From Cyanobium sp. PCC 7001 (GTDB taxonomy: Bacteria > Cyanobacteriota > Cyanobacteriia > PCC-6307 > Cyanobiaceae): a DNA stretch of 64,000 nucleotides. The position numbers and the translations under genes were made by a program. The stretch is from positions 1,657,637 through 1,721,636 of the forward strand of contig NZ_DS990556.1 of NCBI RefSeq assembly GCF_000155635.1, read 5' to 3'. This document shows positions 37,672 to 46,537 of this stretch, in pieces. The notes beneath the pieces were generated by a model. It did not search any database and was not told the origin of the DNA. It saw nothing but the letters and a program-made list of their open reading frames with translations. The stretch's first letter is position 1; each line of letters begins with the position of its first letter.

Positions 37672-38050
37672 GAGACGGCTCCCGATGGCGGGAGAAAGAG
37701 GGGGGACGAGGAGAGCGAACGGGACGGGCCCGCCTGCTGGAACCGGCACTGGAGTGTCCGGAACGAACGACGCCCAACCGACTGGAGACCGCAGAGGGCG
37801 CGGGACATCGTCGTCAAATCCCGGAGCGCTCAGGCGCAGCGGAAGACCAGCAGGAGGAGCAGCCCGTGGGTCGGACCTGTCACTGCTGTAGCCTCGTTTG
37901 AGCGAGAACGCAACCGAAGCCGTCGAGACGGTGCCCGAGGCCCGGTGCGGGTCGCGGGGTAGTGGTCGATACCAAGATCTTAAGACTTTTTCGCGGATCT
38001 TTTCGCTTCTCCCGAAAAATTCCTGCGATCGGGGGTCCGGAGCCCGGTTC
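37672..38050. other. Divergent promoter region between DUF3155 and histidine kinase
   Basis: A 379-base gap without a credible gene. On the DUF3155 side there is the CTCCCG/CGGGAG hairpin. On the kinase side the stretch about 37960-38030 is unusually A/T-rich for this genome, including TTAAGACTTTTTCGCGG, and probably holds the kinase promoter. An open frame covers the kinase side, but its first 50 residues have no recognisable domain. Confidence 0.5.
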
Positions 38051-39178
38051 ATGGCTGTCTCCAAGCGCTTCCAGAGCCTGCTCCAGTGCCAGCTGGCCCA
38101 GTTCGCCGACCGCCCCGATGTCACCAGCCTGGTGGTCTACGTCGCCGAGGCGGGCGAGGGGGAGGCGCCCCATCTCGTTCCCGTGGGGCAGTGGCCCCTG
38201 GTGAACCGGGCCCTGCCTGCCGTGGCCCTCGACAATCCCCTCAGCGGGGCTGCCGACCTGCGCCGCTGGCTGCCCCTGCGGGATCAGGGCGTGCTGCTGG
38301 GCGCGCTGCGGGTGGACACCCTGCAGCTGCCCTGGCCGGAACCCCTGCGCCAGCGGCTGCAGGCCGTGGCCCTCTGCCTCACCGAGGGGCTCTGTCTGGA
38401 TCTCGAACAGCAGCGGCTGCAGCAGCAGCTCACAGCGCAGCAGCAGCAGCTCGGCGTGCTGCTGCACCAGCTGCGCAATCCACTGGCCGCCCTGCGGACC
38501 TTCGGCCAGTTGCTGCTGCGGCGCCTGGACGGCGACGAGCGCAACCGCACCCTGGTGGAAGGGCTGCTGCAGGAGGAGCGCCAGCTGCAGCGCTACGTCG
38601 AGGCGATCAGCCACCTGGGTGCAGGCGCCCTGGTGGCCGCCCACGACCAGGAGCCCACGCCGCTGCTGTTGCCCCCCAGCCTCGGCAGCCCCAGCGGGCA
38701 GCCCCTCGTGGCCCTGCTCGCCCCGCTCGTGCAGCGGGCCGCCGCCACCGCCTCCCTGCAGGCGCGCCCCTGGCACGGCCCCGACCAGTTGCCGCCCTGG
38801 CGGGGCGACAGCGGGGCCGTGGTGGAGATCCTGGCCAATCTGCTGGAGAACGCCTTCCGCTACAGCCCGGCCGGATCCGCGGTGGGACTGCACTGCCAGC
38901 CCACCCCCAGCGGAGGCTGGCGGCTGGTGGTGTGGGACGGCGGCCCGCCGATCGCGGCGGAGGAACGGGACGCGATCTTCGCCAGGGGGGTGCGGGGCCA
39001 GAGGGGCGCCGACCTGCCAGGCACGGGCCTGGGCCTGGCCCTGGCCAGGGATCTGGCCGACGCCCTCGGGGGCCGTCTGGAGCTGGTGGCCTCGCCCGCC
39101 GCGATCGATCCGGCCCTGCCGGAGCAGGGCAACGCCTTCAGCCTTGAGCTGCCAGCCCCCGCAGCAGCAGCCCCATGA
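38051..39178 (+). CDS. Soluble sensor histidine kinase
   Basis: A 375-residue kinase without membrane helices. The N-terminal ~110 residues form a small GAF-like sensor region. A Gln/Leu-rich coiled coil leads to the HisKA helix LLHQLRNPLAALRTFGQLLL with phospho-acceptor His139. The ATPase domain shows NLLENAFRYSPAG (N box), VVWDGGPPIA and GTGLGLALARDLAD (G boxes). No receiver gene lies next to it, so the partner response regulator is elsewhere. The last 41 bases overlap cobS on the other strand. Confidence 0.87.
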   Translation: MAVSKRFQSLLQCQLAQFADRPDVTSLVVYVAEAGEGEAPHLVPVGQWPLVNRALPAVALDNPLSGAADLRRWLPLRDQGVLLGALRVDTLQLPWPEPLRQRLQAVALCLTEGLCLDLEQQRLQQQLTAQQQQLGVLLHQLRNPLAALRTFGQLLLRRLDGDERNRTLVEGLLQEERQLQRYVEAISHLGAGALVAAHDQEPTPLLLPPSLGSPSGQPLVALLAPLVQRAAATASLQARPWHGPDQLPPWRGDSGAVVEILANLLENAFRYSPAGSAVGLHCQPTPSGGWRLVVWDGGPPIAAEERDAIFARGVRGQRGADLPGTGLGLALARDLADALGGRLELVASPAAIDPALPEQGNAFSLELPAPAAAAP

Positions 39179-39986
39179 GCAGCAGCCCCAGGGCCTCGGT
39201 CCACTCCACGCAGGCGCCGTAACTGTCGCCGCTGTGGCCGCCCAGCCGGGCACCGAGCCAGCGGGGAACAAGCACGGCCGGCAGGCAGGGCAGCAGACCC
39301 AGGCCCAGCTGGACCCCCGGTGCCAGCGGCGAGCCGAACAGGGCGGGGCCCGCCGCCCCGAGGCTCAGGGCCACCAGCAGGCCACCGGCGAGCAGGGCCG
39401 GACGCAGCTCCCGGACCAGGCCCAGCCAGTGCCGCCGGTGAAAGCCGGCCGTGCCGCCTTCGCCCGGCCGCTGCCGCAGATAGGGGAACCAGGCCATGGC
39501 CAGCAGGGGAGCGCACCGCCCCCAGAACGCGGTCCAGACCAACGGCAGCGGCGCTGCGGCGGCGAGGCAGAGGAGGCCCGTGGCCCGCAGCAGGGCCAGC
39601 ACCAGAGCGGCCTGAACGGCCGCGGCGCCGACACGGCTGTCGGCCATGGCCGGCAGCGCCCGGGGCCCAGCCGCCAGGCCATCGGCCGTGTCCAGGGCCC
39701 CATCGTGATGGAGGCCGCCGCTGAGCAGGAGGGCCAGCGCCATCACCAGCGCCACCTGGGCCGCCAGGGGCAGCCAGCCGGCCGTGGCCCACCAGAGCCA
39801 AGCCTGCAGCCCGCCCAGCACCAGGCCGATCACCGGGGCGAAACGGGCGATGCGCTGGAAGCGGGGCTTCGGCCACGGCCAGGCCGGCAGCACGCTGTAG
39901 AAGATCCAGGCACCGGCCAGGTCCCGCAGCCAGCCCGGGGCCCGCGGCTGATGGTGCTCCTCGGGGGGGTGGACGTCCTGGGACAC
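39138..39986 (-). CDS. cobS: Adenosylcobinamide-GDP ribazoletransferase (cobalamin synthase)
   Basis: Joins adenosylcobinamide-GDP with the lower-ligand nucleoside in the last step of cobamide assembly; in picocyanobacteria the product is expected to be pseudocobalamin. It is a 282-residue polytopic membrane protein with GTG start 39986. The signature [20 protein letters not shown] and the later [16 protein letters not shown] are typical. The frame is open further upstream but enters the tgt leader. Confidence 0.93.
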   Translation of the reverse strand: MSQDVHPPEEHHQPRAPGWLRDLAGAWIFYSVLPAWPWPKPRFQRIARFAPVIGLVLGGLQAWLWWATAGWLPLAAQVALVMALALLLSGGLHHDGALDTADGLAAGPRALPAMADSRVGAAAVQAALVLALLRATGLLCLAAAAPLPLVWTAFWGRCAPLLAMAWFPYLRQRPGEGGTAGFHRRHWLGLVRELRPALLAGGLLVALSLGAAGPALFGSPLAPGVQLGLGLLPCLPAVLVPRWLGARLGGHSGDSYGACVEWTEALGLLLMGLLLRGLAAQG

Positions 39987-40029
39987 GGGCAGCTGCGCTC
40001 TAGCGTCGGGACAGCGCCGGCGCGGCCCC

Positions 40030-41166
40030 ATCAGCTTCACACCGCCACCCTTCGGGTTCACGATCACGGCGCGCTGCTCCCACACCCAGGCGCGTTGCGG
40101 CTGCTTCCACACCCCGCACGGCACGGTCACCACGCCCCGCTTCATGCCCGTGGGCACCCTGGCCACGGTGAAAGGGGTCACCGCCGCGCAGTTGCAGGCC
40201 ACGGGCGCCCAGATGGTGCTGGCCAACACCTACCACCTGCATCTGCAGCCCGGCGAGGAGATCGTGGCCGAAGCCGGAGGCCTGCACCGGTTCATGCACT
40301 GGTCGGGCCCGCTGCTGACCGACTCCGGCGGGTACCAGGTGTTCAGCCTGGGGGCCATCAACCGCATCGATGACAACGGCGTGAGCTTCAGCTCTCCCCG
40401 GGATGGCCGCCGGATCCTGCTGACGCCGGAGCGGGCGATGGCGATCCAGATGGCCCTGGGCGCCGATGTGGCGATGGCCTTCGACCAGTGCCCCCCCTAC
40501 CCCGCCAGCGAAGCGGACGTGGAGGCCGCCTGCCGGCGCACCCACGCCTGGCTGGAGCGCTGCGTCGCCAGCCACCACCGCAGCGACCAGGCCCTGTTCG
40601 GCATCGTGCAGGGGGGCTGCTTTCCGCGGCTGCGGCAGGAGTCGGCCCGGGCGGTGGCCTCCATGGATCTGCCCGGGATCGCCGTGGGCGGGGTGAGCGT
40701 GGGGGAACCGGTGGAGGAGATGCATCGGGTGGTGCGGCAGGTGGGGCCGCTGCTGCCGGACGCCAGGCCCCACTATCTGATGGGCGTGGGCACGCTGCCG
40801 GAGATGGCCGTGGCGGTGGCCCAGGGCTTCGACCTGTTCGACTGCGTGCTGCCCACCCGCCTGGGCCGCCACGGGGCCGCGCTGGTGGGAGGGGAACGCT
40901 GGAATCTGCGCAATGCCCGCTTCCGTCACGACCACACCCCGCTGGATCCCGGCTGTCCCTGCCCGGCCTGCAGCGGCCACACCCGGGCCTACCTCCACCA
41001 CCTGATCCGTGCCGGCGAGATGCTGGGAAAGATCCTCCTCAGCCTGCACAACATCACCCAGCTGGAGCGGTTCAGCAACGCCATGGCCCAGGCGATCCGC
41101 GAAGGGTGTTTTGCAGAGGATTTCGCTCCCTGGAATCCCGACTCCCCGGCCGCCCACACGTGGTAG
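40030..41166 (+). CDS. tgt: Queuine/preQ1 tRNA-guanine transglycosylase with non-standard start
   Basis: Exchanges G34 for preQ1 in tRNAs with GUN anticodons. Core motifs: [27 protein letters not shown] with the Asp base, [29 protein letters not shown] with the nucleophile Asp, and the zinc site [20 protein letters not shown]. The first ATG is 40144, but conserved N-terminal sequence ([15 protein letters not shown], then [13 protein letters not shown]) is encoded in frame upstream. From the in-frame stop at 39949-39951 to 40144 there is no ATG, GTG, TTG or CTG in frame. ATC at 40030 is the best candidate: ATG there would give [13 protein letters not shown]. psbK follows after 30 bases. Confidence 0.85.
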   Translation: MSFTPPPFGFTITARCSHTQARCGCFHTPHGTVTTPRFMPVGTLATVKGVTAAQLQATGAQMVLANTYHLHLQPGEEIVAEAGGLHRFMHWSGPLLTDSGGYQVFSLGAINRIDDNGVSFSSPRDGRRILLTPERAMAIQMALGADVAMAFDQCPPYPASEADVEAACRRTHAWLERCVASHHRSDQALFGIVQGGCFPRLRQESARAVASMDLPGIAVGGVSVGEPVEEMHRVVRQVGPLLPDARPHYLMGVGTLPEMAVAVAQGFDLFDCVLPTRLGRHGAALVGGERWNLRNARFRHDHTPLDPGCPCPACSGHTRAYLHHLIRAGEMLGKILLSLHNITQLERFSNAMAQAIREGCFAEDFAPWNPDSPAAHTW

Positions 41167-41196
41167 CGTCCGGCTCTTGCTGATCGTTTTGCAGGG

Positions 41197-41373
41197 ATGG
41201 CCGTCTCCGCGCTGCTGGCTACCGCTTCAATGCCCCACCTGCCGTCGCAGACCCTGGCCCAGCTGCCCGAGGCCTACCAGGCCTTCGGTCCCCTGGTGGA
41301 CATCCTGCCGATCATCCCCTTCTTCTTCCTGCTGCTGGCCTTCGTGTGGCAGGCCTCGGTGGGCTTCCGCTGA
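41197..41373 (+). CDS. psbK: Photosystem II subunit PsbK
   Basis: A 58-residue precursor of a single-helix photosystem II subunit. A short leader (~21 residues) is followed by the mature part [20 protein letters not shown] and the helix ending [10 protein letters not shown], which is diagnostic. An internal ATG at 41230 would shorten the leader. It lies 30 bases downstream of tgt on the same strand; the tgt-psbK pairing is also known from other cyanobacteria. Confidence 0.95.
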   Translation: MAVSALLATASMPHLPSQTLAQLPEAYQAFGPLVDILPIIPFFFLLLAFVWQASVGFR

Positions 41374-41402
41374 TCTTCGGCCCAGCCCGATCCCACGGCT
41401 GG

Positions 41403-42140
41403 TCAGCCTTCCCTCAGCACGCGCCAGGCGAAGGCCGGCAGCGCCAGCATCCGGCGCCAGCGGCTCGGTTCCTGAATCAGCCGGTACAACCATTCGATCT
41501 GCAGGGCTCCCATCCAGCGGGGGGCCCTTTTTTTGACGCCGGCCCACACGTCGAAGCTGCCCCCCACCCCCATCCACAGGCCAGTGCGGCGCCCTGCGAG
41601 CTGCTGGATCCACAGCTCCTGACGGGGGACCCCCAGCGCCACCAGCACCAGGTCTGGAGCCGTCGCCAGCAGCTCGGCCTCGAGGGCGGGCCAGGCCTCC
41701 GCAGGCTGGAAGCCATGGATGGCCCGCACCAGCTGGAGCTCGGGCAGTTGCTGCCGCAGCCGCTCCTGCAGCCGGGCCATCACCTCCGGCGCCGCCCCCA
41801 CCAGCGCCACCCGCCAGCCCACCCGGGCCCCGTGCACCAGCAGGCTGTGGGCCAGCTCGATCCCCGGGCTGCGGCGCACCCGGAAGCCCTGGCGGCCCAG
41901 GGCCCACACCACGCCGGCCCCGTCGGGAATCACCAGATCGGCGGCCGCGATCGCCTGGCCCAGGGCCGGGTTGTCCAGGGCCGCCATCGTCATCTCGGCA
42001 TTGAGGGTCACGATCTGACCGCCACCCCTGGCGTGCAGGGCCAGGGCCGCCTCCCGCACATCCGGACAGACATCGATCGGCACCGAGAGCACCTCGGTGC
42101 GCGGCCCGAGGGGCCTGGCTTCGGTGGCCTTCGATGCCAT
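41403..42140 (-). CDS. WecG/TagA/CpsF-family glycosyltransferase
   Basis: A 245-residue GT26 enzyme from ATG 42140. Motifs: IVTLNAEMTMAALDNPALGQ, AADLVIPDGAGVVWALGRQG, VALVGAAPEV and VLVALGVPRQELWIQQL, ending in the WLYRLIQEPSRWRRM family tail. It transfers a hexosamine such as ManNAc or its uronic acid to undecaprenyl-PP-GlcNAc, the product of a WecA-type enzyme like the one at 25995-27098. Divergent from the GH15-like gene. Confidence 0.92.
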   Translation of the reverse strand: MASKATEARPLGPRTEVLSVPIDVCPDVREAALALHARGGGQIVTLNAEMTMAALDNPALGQAIAAADLVIPDGAGVVWALGRQGFRVRRSPGIELAHSLLVHGARVGWRVALVGAAPEVMARLQERLRQQLPELQLVRAIHGFQPAEAWPALEAELLATAPDLVLVALGVPRQELWIQQLAGRRTGLWMGVGGSFDVWAGVKKRAPRWMGALQIEWLYRLIQEPSRWRRMLALPAFAWRVLREG

Positions 42141-42204
42141 GGATGGGGTTGCCGCGGGAGAGAATCTATGGCCGGCCTGCGAGCAGGCCACCCCTGCCCA
42201 CCGC

Positions 42205-45200
42205 ATGCCCCAGTCCGAGATGGCTCCAACGCCAGGCAGCCCGGTGCTGGTGGCCGACCAGGCCGCCACCACGCTGCTGGCTGAGCTCGACCAGCAGGTC
42301 AGCCAGGTGGTGCTGGACCGCCAGGATCCGATCACCGGGCTGCTGCCGGCCAGCACGGCCAACACGGTGCACGGCAACTACGGCGATGCCTGGGTGCGCG
42401 ACGGGGTGTACTCGATCCAGTGCGTGTGGGGGCTGGCCCTGGCCTACCGGCGCCAGTTCGGTGCCTGCCGCCGTGCCTTCGAGCTGGAGCAACGCGTGCT
42501 GCAGCTCATGCGGGGGCTGATGAACGCGATGCTGCGGCAGGCGGCGAAGGTGGAGCGGTTCAAGCACAGCCTGGACCGGGGCGACGCCCTGCACGCCAAG
42601 TACGACACCGCCACCGGCGCCCCGGTGGTGCCGGACGACGGCTGGGGCCACCTGCAGCTCGATGCCACGGCGGTGTTCCTGCTGCAGCTGGCCCAGCTCA
42701 CCCGCTCCGGACTGGTGGTGGTGCGCAGCGCCCACGAGCGGGACTTCGTGCAGAACCTCGTGTACTACGTGGCCCGGGCCTACCGGGTGGCCGACTACGG
42801 CATCTGGGAGCGGGGGGACAAGGGCAACCACGGCCTGCCGGAACGGAATGCCAGCTCCATCGGCATGGTGAAGGCGGCGCTCGAGGCCCTGGAGGACCTG
42901 GATCTGTTCGGCCCCCACGGGGACGGCAGCTGCTGCCTGGTGATCCCCCACGACGCCATCGTGCGGCTGCGACGGGCGCTGCAGGGGCTGCTGCCGCGTG
43001 AATCCGCCAGCAAGGAGGTGGATGCGGCCTGCCTTTCGGTGATCGGCTATCCGGCCTGGGCCGTGGAGGACCGGGAGCTGGCGGAGCGCACCCGCAACAA
43101 GATCCGGGCCGAGCTGGGCGGCGCCTACGGCTACAAGCGCTTCCGCCGCGATGGCCACCAGACCGTGGTGGAGGACCACACCCGCCTGCACTACGAGCGG
43201 GAGGAGCTGGCCCAGTTCGAGCACATCGAGTGTGAATGGCCCCTGTTCTGGGCCTATGAGCTGGTGACGGCCTGCTGCCAGGAACGCTGGCAGGAAGCAC
43301 GGCAGTGGCGCGGCCGGCTGGCCAGCGTGAGCGTGGTGCAGGACGGCGTTCCCCTGCTCCCGGAGCTCTATCTGGTGCCGCCCGAGGCGGTGGAGCGGGA
43401 ACGGCGCCAGCCCGGCAGCCAGCCGCGCCAGCCCAACGACAACGTGCCGCTGCTGTGGACCCAGAGCCTCACCTGGCTCGGCGATCTGCTGCTGGCGGGA
43501 CTGATCACCCCCGCCGACCTCGACCCCAGTGGCCGCCGGCTGCCGCCGCCGCCCCGGGCCGAGCGGGTGCTGGTGGGGCTGGTGCCAGGCAGCGCGGCCG
43601 TGGCCGAGGCCCTGCGCACCGCGGGCCTGCCCACGAGCGGCAGCCTGGGTGGCTCGGCCCCTGAGGAAGCGGCCAGCGGCCCGATCGTGATCCAGGGATC
43701 CGAGGCGCTGGCCCAGCGGCTGGCCCAGGTGGGGGCGAACCGGCGCCTCGGCCTCACCGGCCATCCACCGGTGCGGATGGAAACCCTGGCCACGGCGCGC
43801 CTCTACCGCTGTCCGCAGCCCGGAGGGGGGGAAGAGCTGCTCGCCTTCGTGCCGTCCGTGCTGGAGGAGGGCACGTTCTATCTGGCCGATGACGCCGAGC
43901 TGCAGGTGGACACCGTGCAGGCGGAACTGCGCATGCTGCAGCGCCAGTGGCGCGGCAGCGGATCGCCCCTGCTGCTGATCCCCGTGGCGGAGGCGGCCTT
44001 CCAGAGCGATCCCGCGCCGTTTCTGAGCCTGGGGGCCCAGCTGCTGGCTGGCGAGGTGGGCGGAGTGCCCGTGGCGCTGGCCAGCCTCGACCAGCTGGCC
44101 GGCCAGGCCCACTGGGTCACCCTGCCGGCCCTGGCCGCAGCGGACCAGCCGGACGCGCCTCGCTCGACCGTGCCGCTGCAGGCCAGCAGCCGCCAGGCCC
44201 CGCTCTCCGCCGCCGAGGAGCAGGAGCTGGAGCGCGATGACCTCAGCATCGCCGAACTGGCGGACCGGCTCTGGCAGAGCACCTCGTTGGAGGAGCAGGC
44301 CGAGGTGCTGGAGCAGCTGGTGCGGCGTCTCGGTTCCGAAGCCCTGCTGCAGGGCCCGGGTCAGGAGCAGCCGGTGCCGTTGCGCCGCCTGCTCGAGGAG
44401 GTGTACCACCGGGCCCTCGGCGAGGCCGACTGGGATGTGGTGCGCCGTACGGCGGGCTGGCTCGCGCTGGTGCATCCCCAGCTGGAGGATGCCCTCACCG
44501 ACCTGCTCGTGCGCCAGCGCCAGGTGGTGGTGGGCCGCAACTACACCACCGAATCCCTGCTCACCGAACCCCAGGGGAGTGCCGCGATCGCGGCCATGAT
44601 CCGCCGCTTCAGCGGCGAGGACAGCCGCGAATGGATGCTGCAGCAGGAGCTGCTGCTGGCGCTCGATGGCCTGGCACGCCACGAGCCGAGGCTGCTCAGC
44701 GGCAGCCTCACCCTGCAGGTGGGCCAGCTGCTGCTGCTGCTCACCAGCGAGCTGGCCGCCGAGGCCGACCTCACCCCGAGCGAGGCGTTCGAAGCCCTCT
44801 GCGCCCAGCCGCCCCACGCCATCCGCCGGCGGCTGCAGGCCCTGATGGCCGATGTGGAGCACGCCAAGGACTCCCTCAAGCGCAAGGAGCAGCTGCACGT
44901 GAGTGGACGGGTGCACTGGAGCGTGCCGCCCCCGCTGGAGGACCTGCCCAGCGGCGAGAGCTGGCTGCAGCACAGGGTGCGGCTGGGGGCCCTCGGCCAG
45001 GTGCCGCGGGACTTCTATGCCGGCGTCTGGGAGCTGCTGCACCATTGCCGCGGCATCGTGATCGGCGACAAGCTGGAGCGCCGCAACAGGCTGGCCAGCG
45101 CCCCTCTGCTGAGCGAGAAGACGCCGGGGGAAAAGAACTTCGCGGCCCTGGTGGAGCACCTGCTGAGCAAGATCGAGGCTCCGGAATACCGCCAGCTCTG

Positions 45201-45456
45201 CACCGAAACCCTCGTCACCCTGATGGCCTTCGTGGGAGCCAACCCCCAGGTGCGCTTCGAGGACGATCTGGCGCTCGATGTGGTGATCGGCCACGCCGTG
45301 CGAGTGGGCTGGCAGCTGTGCCATCCGCAGATTCCGCCCGAGGCCTACACCCTGCACAAGGCGGCCGCCTGGGAGGCCTTCTACAACGCCTCACCGGCCG
45401 CCTGCCGCCGCTGGCAACTGGAGGCGCTGCGGCAGCTCACGCTTGAGGAGGACTGA
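42205..45456 (+). CDS. GH15 / phosphorylase-kinase alpha-beta-like protein
   Basis: A 1083-residue protein. The N-terminal half is an (alpha/alpha)6 barrel like GH15 and phosphorylase b kinase regulatory subunits: DPITGLLPASTANTVHGNYG, DAWVRDGVYSIQCVWGLAL, DDGWGHLQLDATAVFLLQL, and HIECEWPLFWAYELVTACC. The C-terminal ~500 residues are a helical domain of the type seen in phosphorylase-kinase alpha/beta. Cyanobacteria carry such proteins; the substrate is unknown, though a link with glycogen is plausible. ATG 42205 avoids overlap with the divergent wecG leader. Confidence 0.82.
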   Translation: MPQSEMAPTPGSPVLVADQAATTLLAELDQQVSQVVLDRQDPITGLLPASTANTVHGNYGDAWVRDGVYSIQCVWGLALAYRRQFGACRRAFELEQRVLQLMRGLMNAMLRQAAKVERFKHSLDRGDALHAKYDTATGAPVVPDDGWGHLQLDATAVFLLQLAQLTRSGLVVVRSAHERDFVQNLVYYVARAYRVADYGIWERGDKGNHGLPERNASSIGMVKAALEALEDLDLFGPHGDGSCCLVIPHDAIVRLRRALQGLLPRESASKEVDAACLSVIGYPAWAVEDRELAERTRNKIRAELGGAYGYKRFRRDGHQTVVEDHTRLHYEREELAQFEHIECEWPLFWAYELVTACCQERWQEARQWRGRLASVSVVQDGVPLLPELYLVPPEAVERERRQPGSQPRQPNDNVPLLWTQSLTWLGDLLLAGLITPADLDPSGRRLPPPPRAERVLVGLVPGSAAVAEALRTAGLPTSGSLGGSAPEEAASGPIVIQGSEALAQRLAQVGANRRLGLTGHPPVRMETLATARLYRCPQPGGGEELLAFVPSVLEEGTFYLADDAELQVDTVQAELRMLQRQWRGSGSPLLLIPVAEAAFQSDPAPFLSLGAQLLAGEVGGVPVALASLDQLAGQAHWVTLPALAAADQPDAPRSTVPLQASSRQAPLSAAEEQELERDDLSIAELADRLWQSTSLEEQAEVLEQLVRRLGSEALLQGPGQEQPVPLRRLLEEVYHRALGEADWDVVRRTAGWLALVHPQLEDALTDLLVRQRQVVVGRNYTTESLLTEPQGSAAIAAMIRRFSGEDSREWMLQQELLLALDGLARHEPRLLSGSLTLQVGQLLLLLTSELAAEADLTPSEAFEALCAQPPHAIRRRLQALMADVEHAKDSLKRKEQLHVSGRVHWSVPPPLEDLPSGESWLQHRVRLGALGQVPRDFYAGVWELLHHCRGIVIGDKLERRNRLASAPLLSEKTPGEKNFAALVEHLLSKIEAPEYRQLCTETLVTLMAFVGANPQVRFEDDLALDVVIGHAVRVGWQLCHPQIPPEAYTLHKAAAWEAFYNASPAACRRWQLEALRQLTLEED

Positions 45457-45457
45457 A

Positions 45458-45517
45458 CGGGCAACCGGCAACCGGCAACCGGGCAACGGCAACGGCTACA
45501 GCTACGGCAACGGCTCC
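45458..45517. repeat. CGGCAAC-type 6/7-bp tandem repeat
   Basis: Directly after the stop of the GH15-like gene come four units CGGGCAAC/CGGCAAC, then hexamers GGCAAC, GGCTAC, AGCTAC and GGCAAC. The tract fills the gap between two convergent genes. Confidence 0.85.
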
Positions 45518-45520
45518 GGA

Positions 45521-46513
45521 TCAGAGCGGCTGCTCCAGGGTCATGCACAGGTTGGGCTGCTCCACGCACTGCTCGATCAGGTCGGCGAGCAGCAGGGCCC
45601 GCGAGGCCTGGAGTCCATCCACCGCCGGCACATCCCGGCCACGCACGCACTGGAGGAAGTGCTCCAGCTCCGCATAGAGCGGCTCGATCGAGGTGGTGCT
45701 CACCTCCTCGATCACCCCATCGGAGCGGTACACCAGCTCCCCGTGCTCGGCGCTCACGGTCTCATGGGCGCGGCGGTGAATGTGCAGGGTGCGGTTGAGG
45801 AAGTCGGTTTCCACCAGGGAGGCGCGGCAGTGGGCGCTGAGGCTGCGGATCTTGCGGTGGGCCATCTTGCTGGCGGTGAGGCTGGCCACCACCCCGTTGG
45901 CGAAGGCCAGGGTGGCGTTCACGTAGTCGATCGGCCCCTCTGCGGAGCGGCCCCCGGCGGCCGCCAGCCGCACCACCGGGGCGCCGGCCAGCTCCAGCAC
46001 CAGATCGATGTCGTGGATCATCAGATCGAGCACCACGGACACGTCGTTGGCGCGATCGGGATGGGGACTGTGGCGGCGCGCCTCCAGCACCACCACCTCT
46101 TCCCCGGCCACCACCCGCATCAACTCGCGAAAGGCGGGATTGAACCGCTCGATGTGCCCCACCTGGAGCAGCACGCCGGCCGCCTCCGCCGCCTGGATCA
46201 GCTCACTGGCCTCCTCCTGACTGGCGGCGATCGGCTTCTCGATCAGCACGTGGCGGCCCGCCTCCAGACAGCGCAGCCCCACCGAATGGTGCAGCAGGGT
46301 GGGCACGGCGATGCAGACCGCATCCACCAGCGGCAGCAGCTCCTCGAAGGAGGCGAACCAGCGGCAGTCGAACTGTTCGGTGGCGAGCTGGCCACGGCGG
46401 GAGTCCGGGTCGGCCACGCCGACCAGGTGGGCATCCTTGATCAGGCTGAGCACCCGGGCGTGGTGCCAGCCCATGTTGCCGATGCCAATGACACCCACAC
46501 GCACAGGGTTCAT
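45521..46513 (-). CDS. Gfo/Idh/MocA-family oxidoreductase
   Basis: A 330-residue NAD(P)-dependent sugar or inositol dehydrogenase-type protein. The Rossmann start VGVIGIGNMGWHHARVLSLI, the EKPIAASQEEASELI motif, and HIERFNPAFREL are typical, with DLMIHDIDLVLELAG carrying the active-site His-Asp. ATG 46513 is chosen because the Rossmann strand begins there; ATG 46528 adds five residues. The substrate is unknown. It lies 24 bases downstream of the CorC-like gene. Confidence 0.88.
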   Translation of the reverse strand: MNPVRVGVIGIGNMGWHHARVLSLIKDAHLVGVADPDSRRGQLATEQFDCRWFASFEELLPLVDAVCIAVPTLLHHSVGLRCLEAGRHVLIEKPIAASQEEASELIQAAEAAGVLLQVGHIERFNPAFRELMRVVAGEEVVVLEARRHSPHPDRANDVSVVLDLMIHDIDLVLELAGAPVVRLAAAGGRSAEGPIDYVNATLAFANGVVASLTASKMAHRKIRSLSAHCRASLVETDFLNRTLHIHRRAHETVSAEHGELVYRSDGVIEEVSTTSIEPLYAELEHFLQCVRGRDVPAVDGLQASRALLLADLIEQCVEQPNLCMTLEQPL

Positions 46514-46537
46514 GGCAAGGGCGTGCAAACGCGCTGA

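Noticed and set aside
37898-38050. 51-residue N-terminal extension of the histidine kinase
   Set aside because: The segment has no conserved pattern and crosses an A/T-rich promoter-like stretch; ATG 38051 is a better start.
42166-45357. 1063-residue open frame on the minus strand
   Set aside because: It is antisense to the GH15-like gene and shows the His/Gln/Gly-rich pattern of a high-GC shadow.
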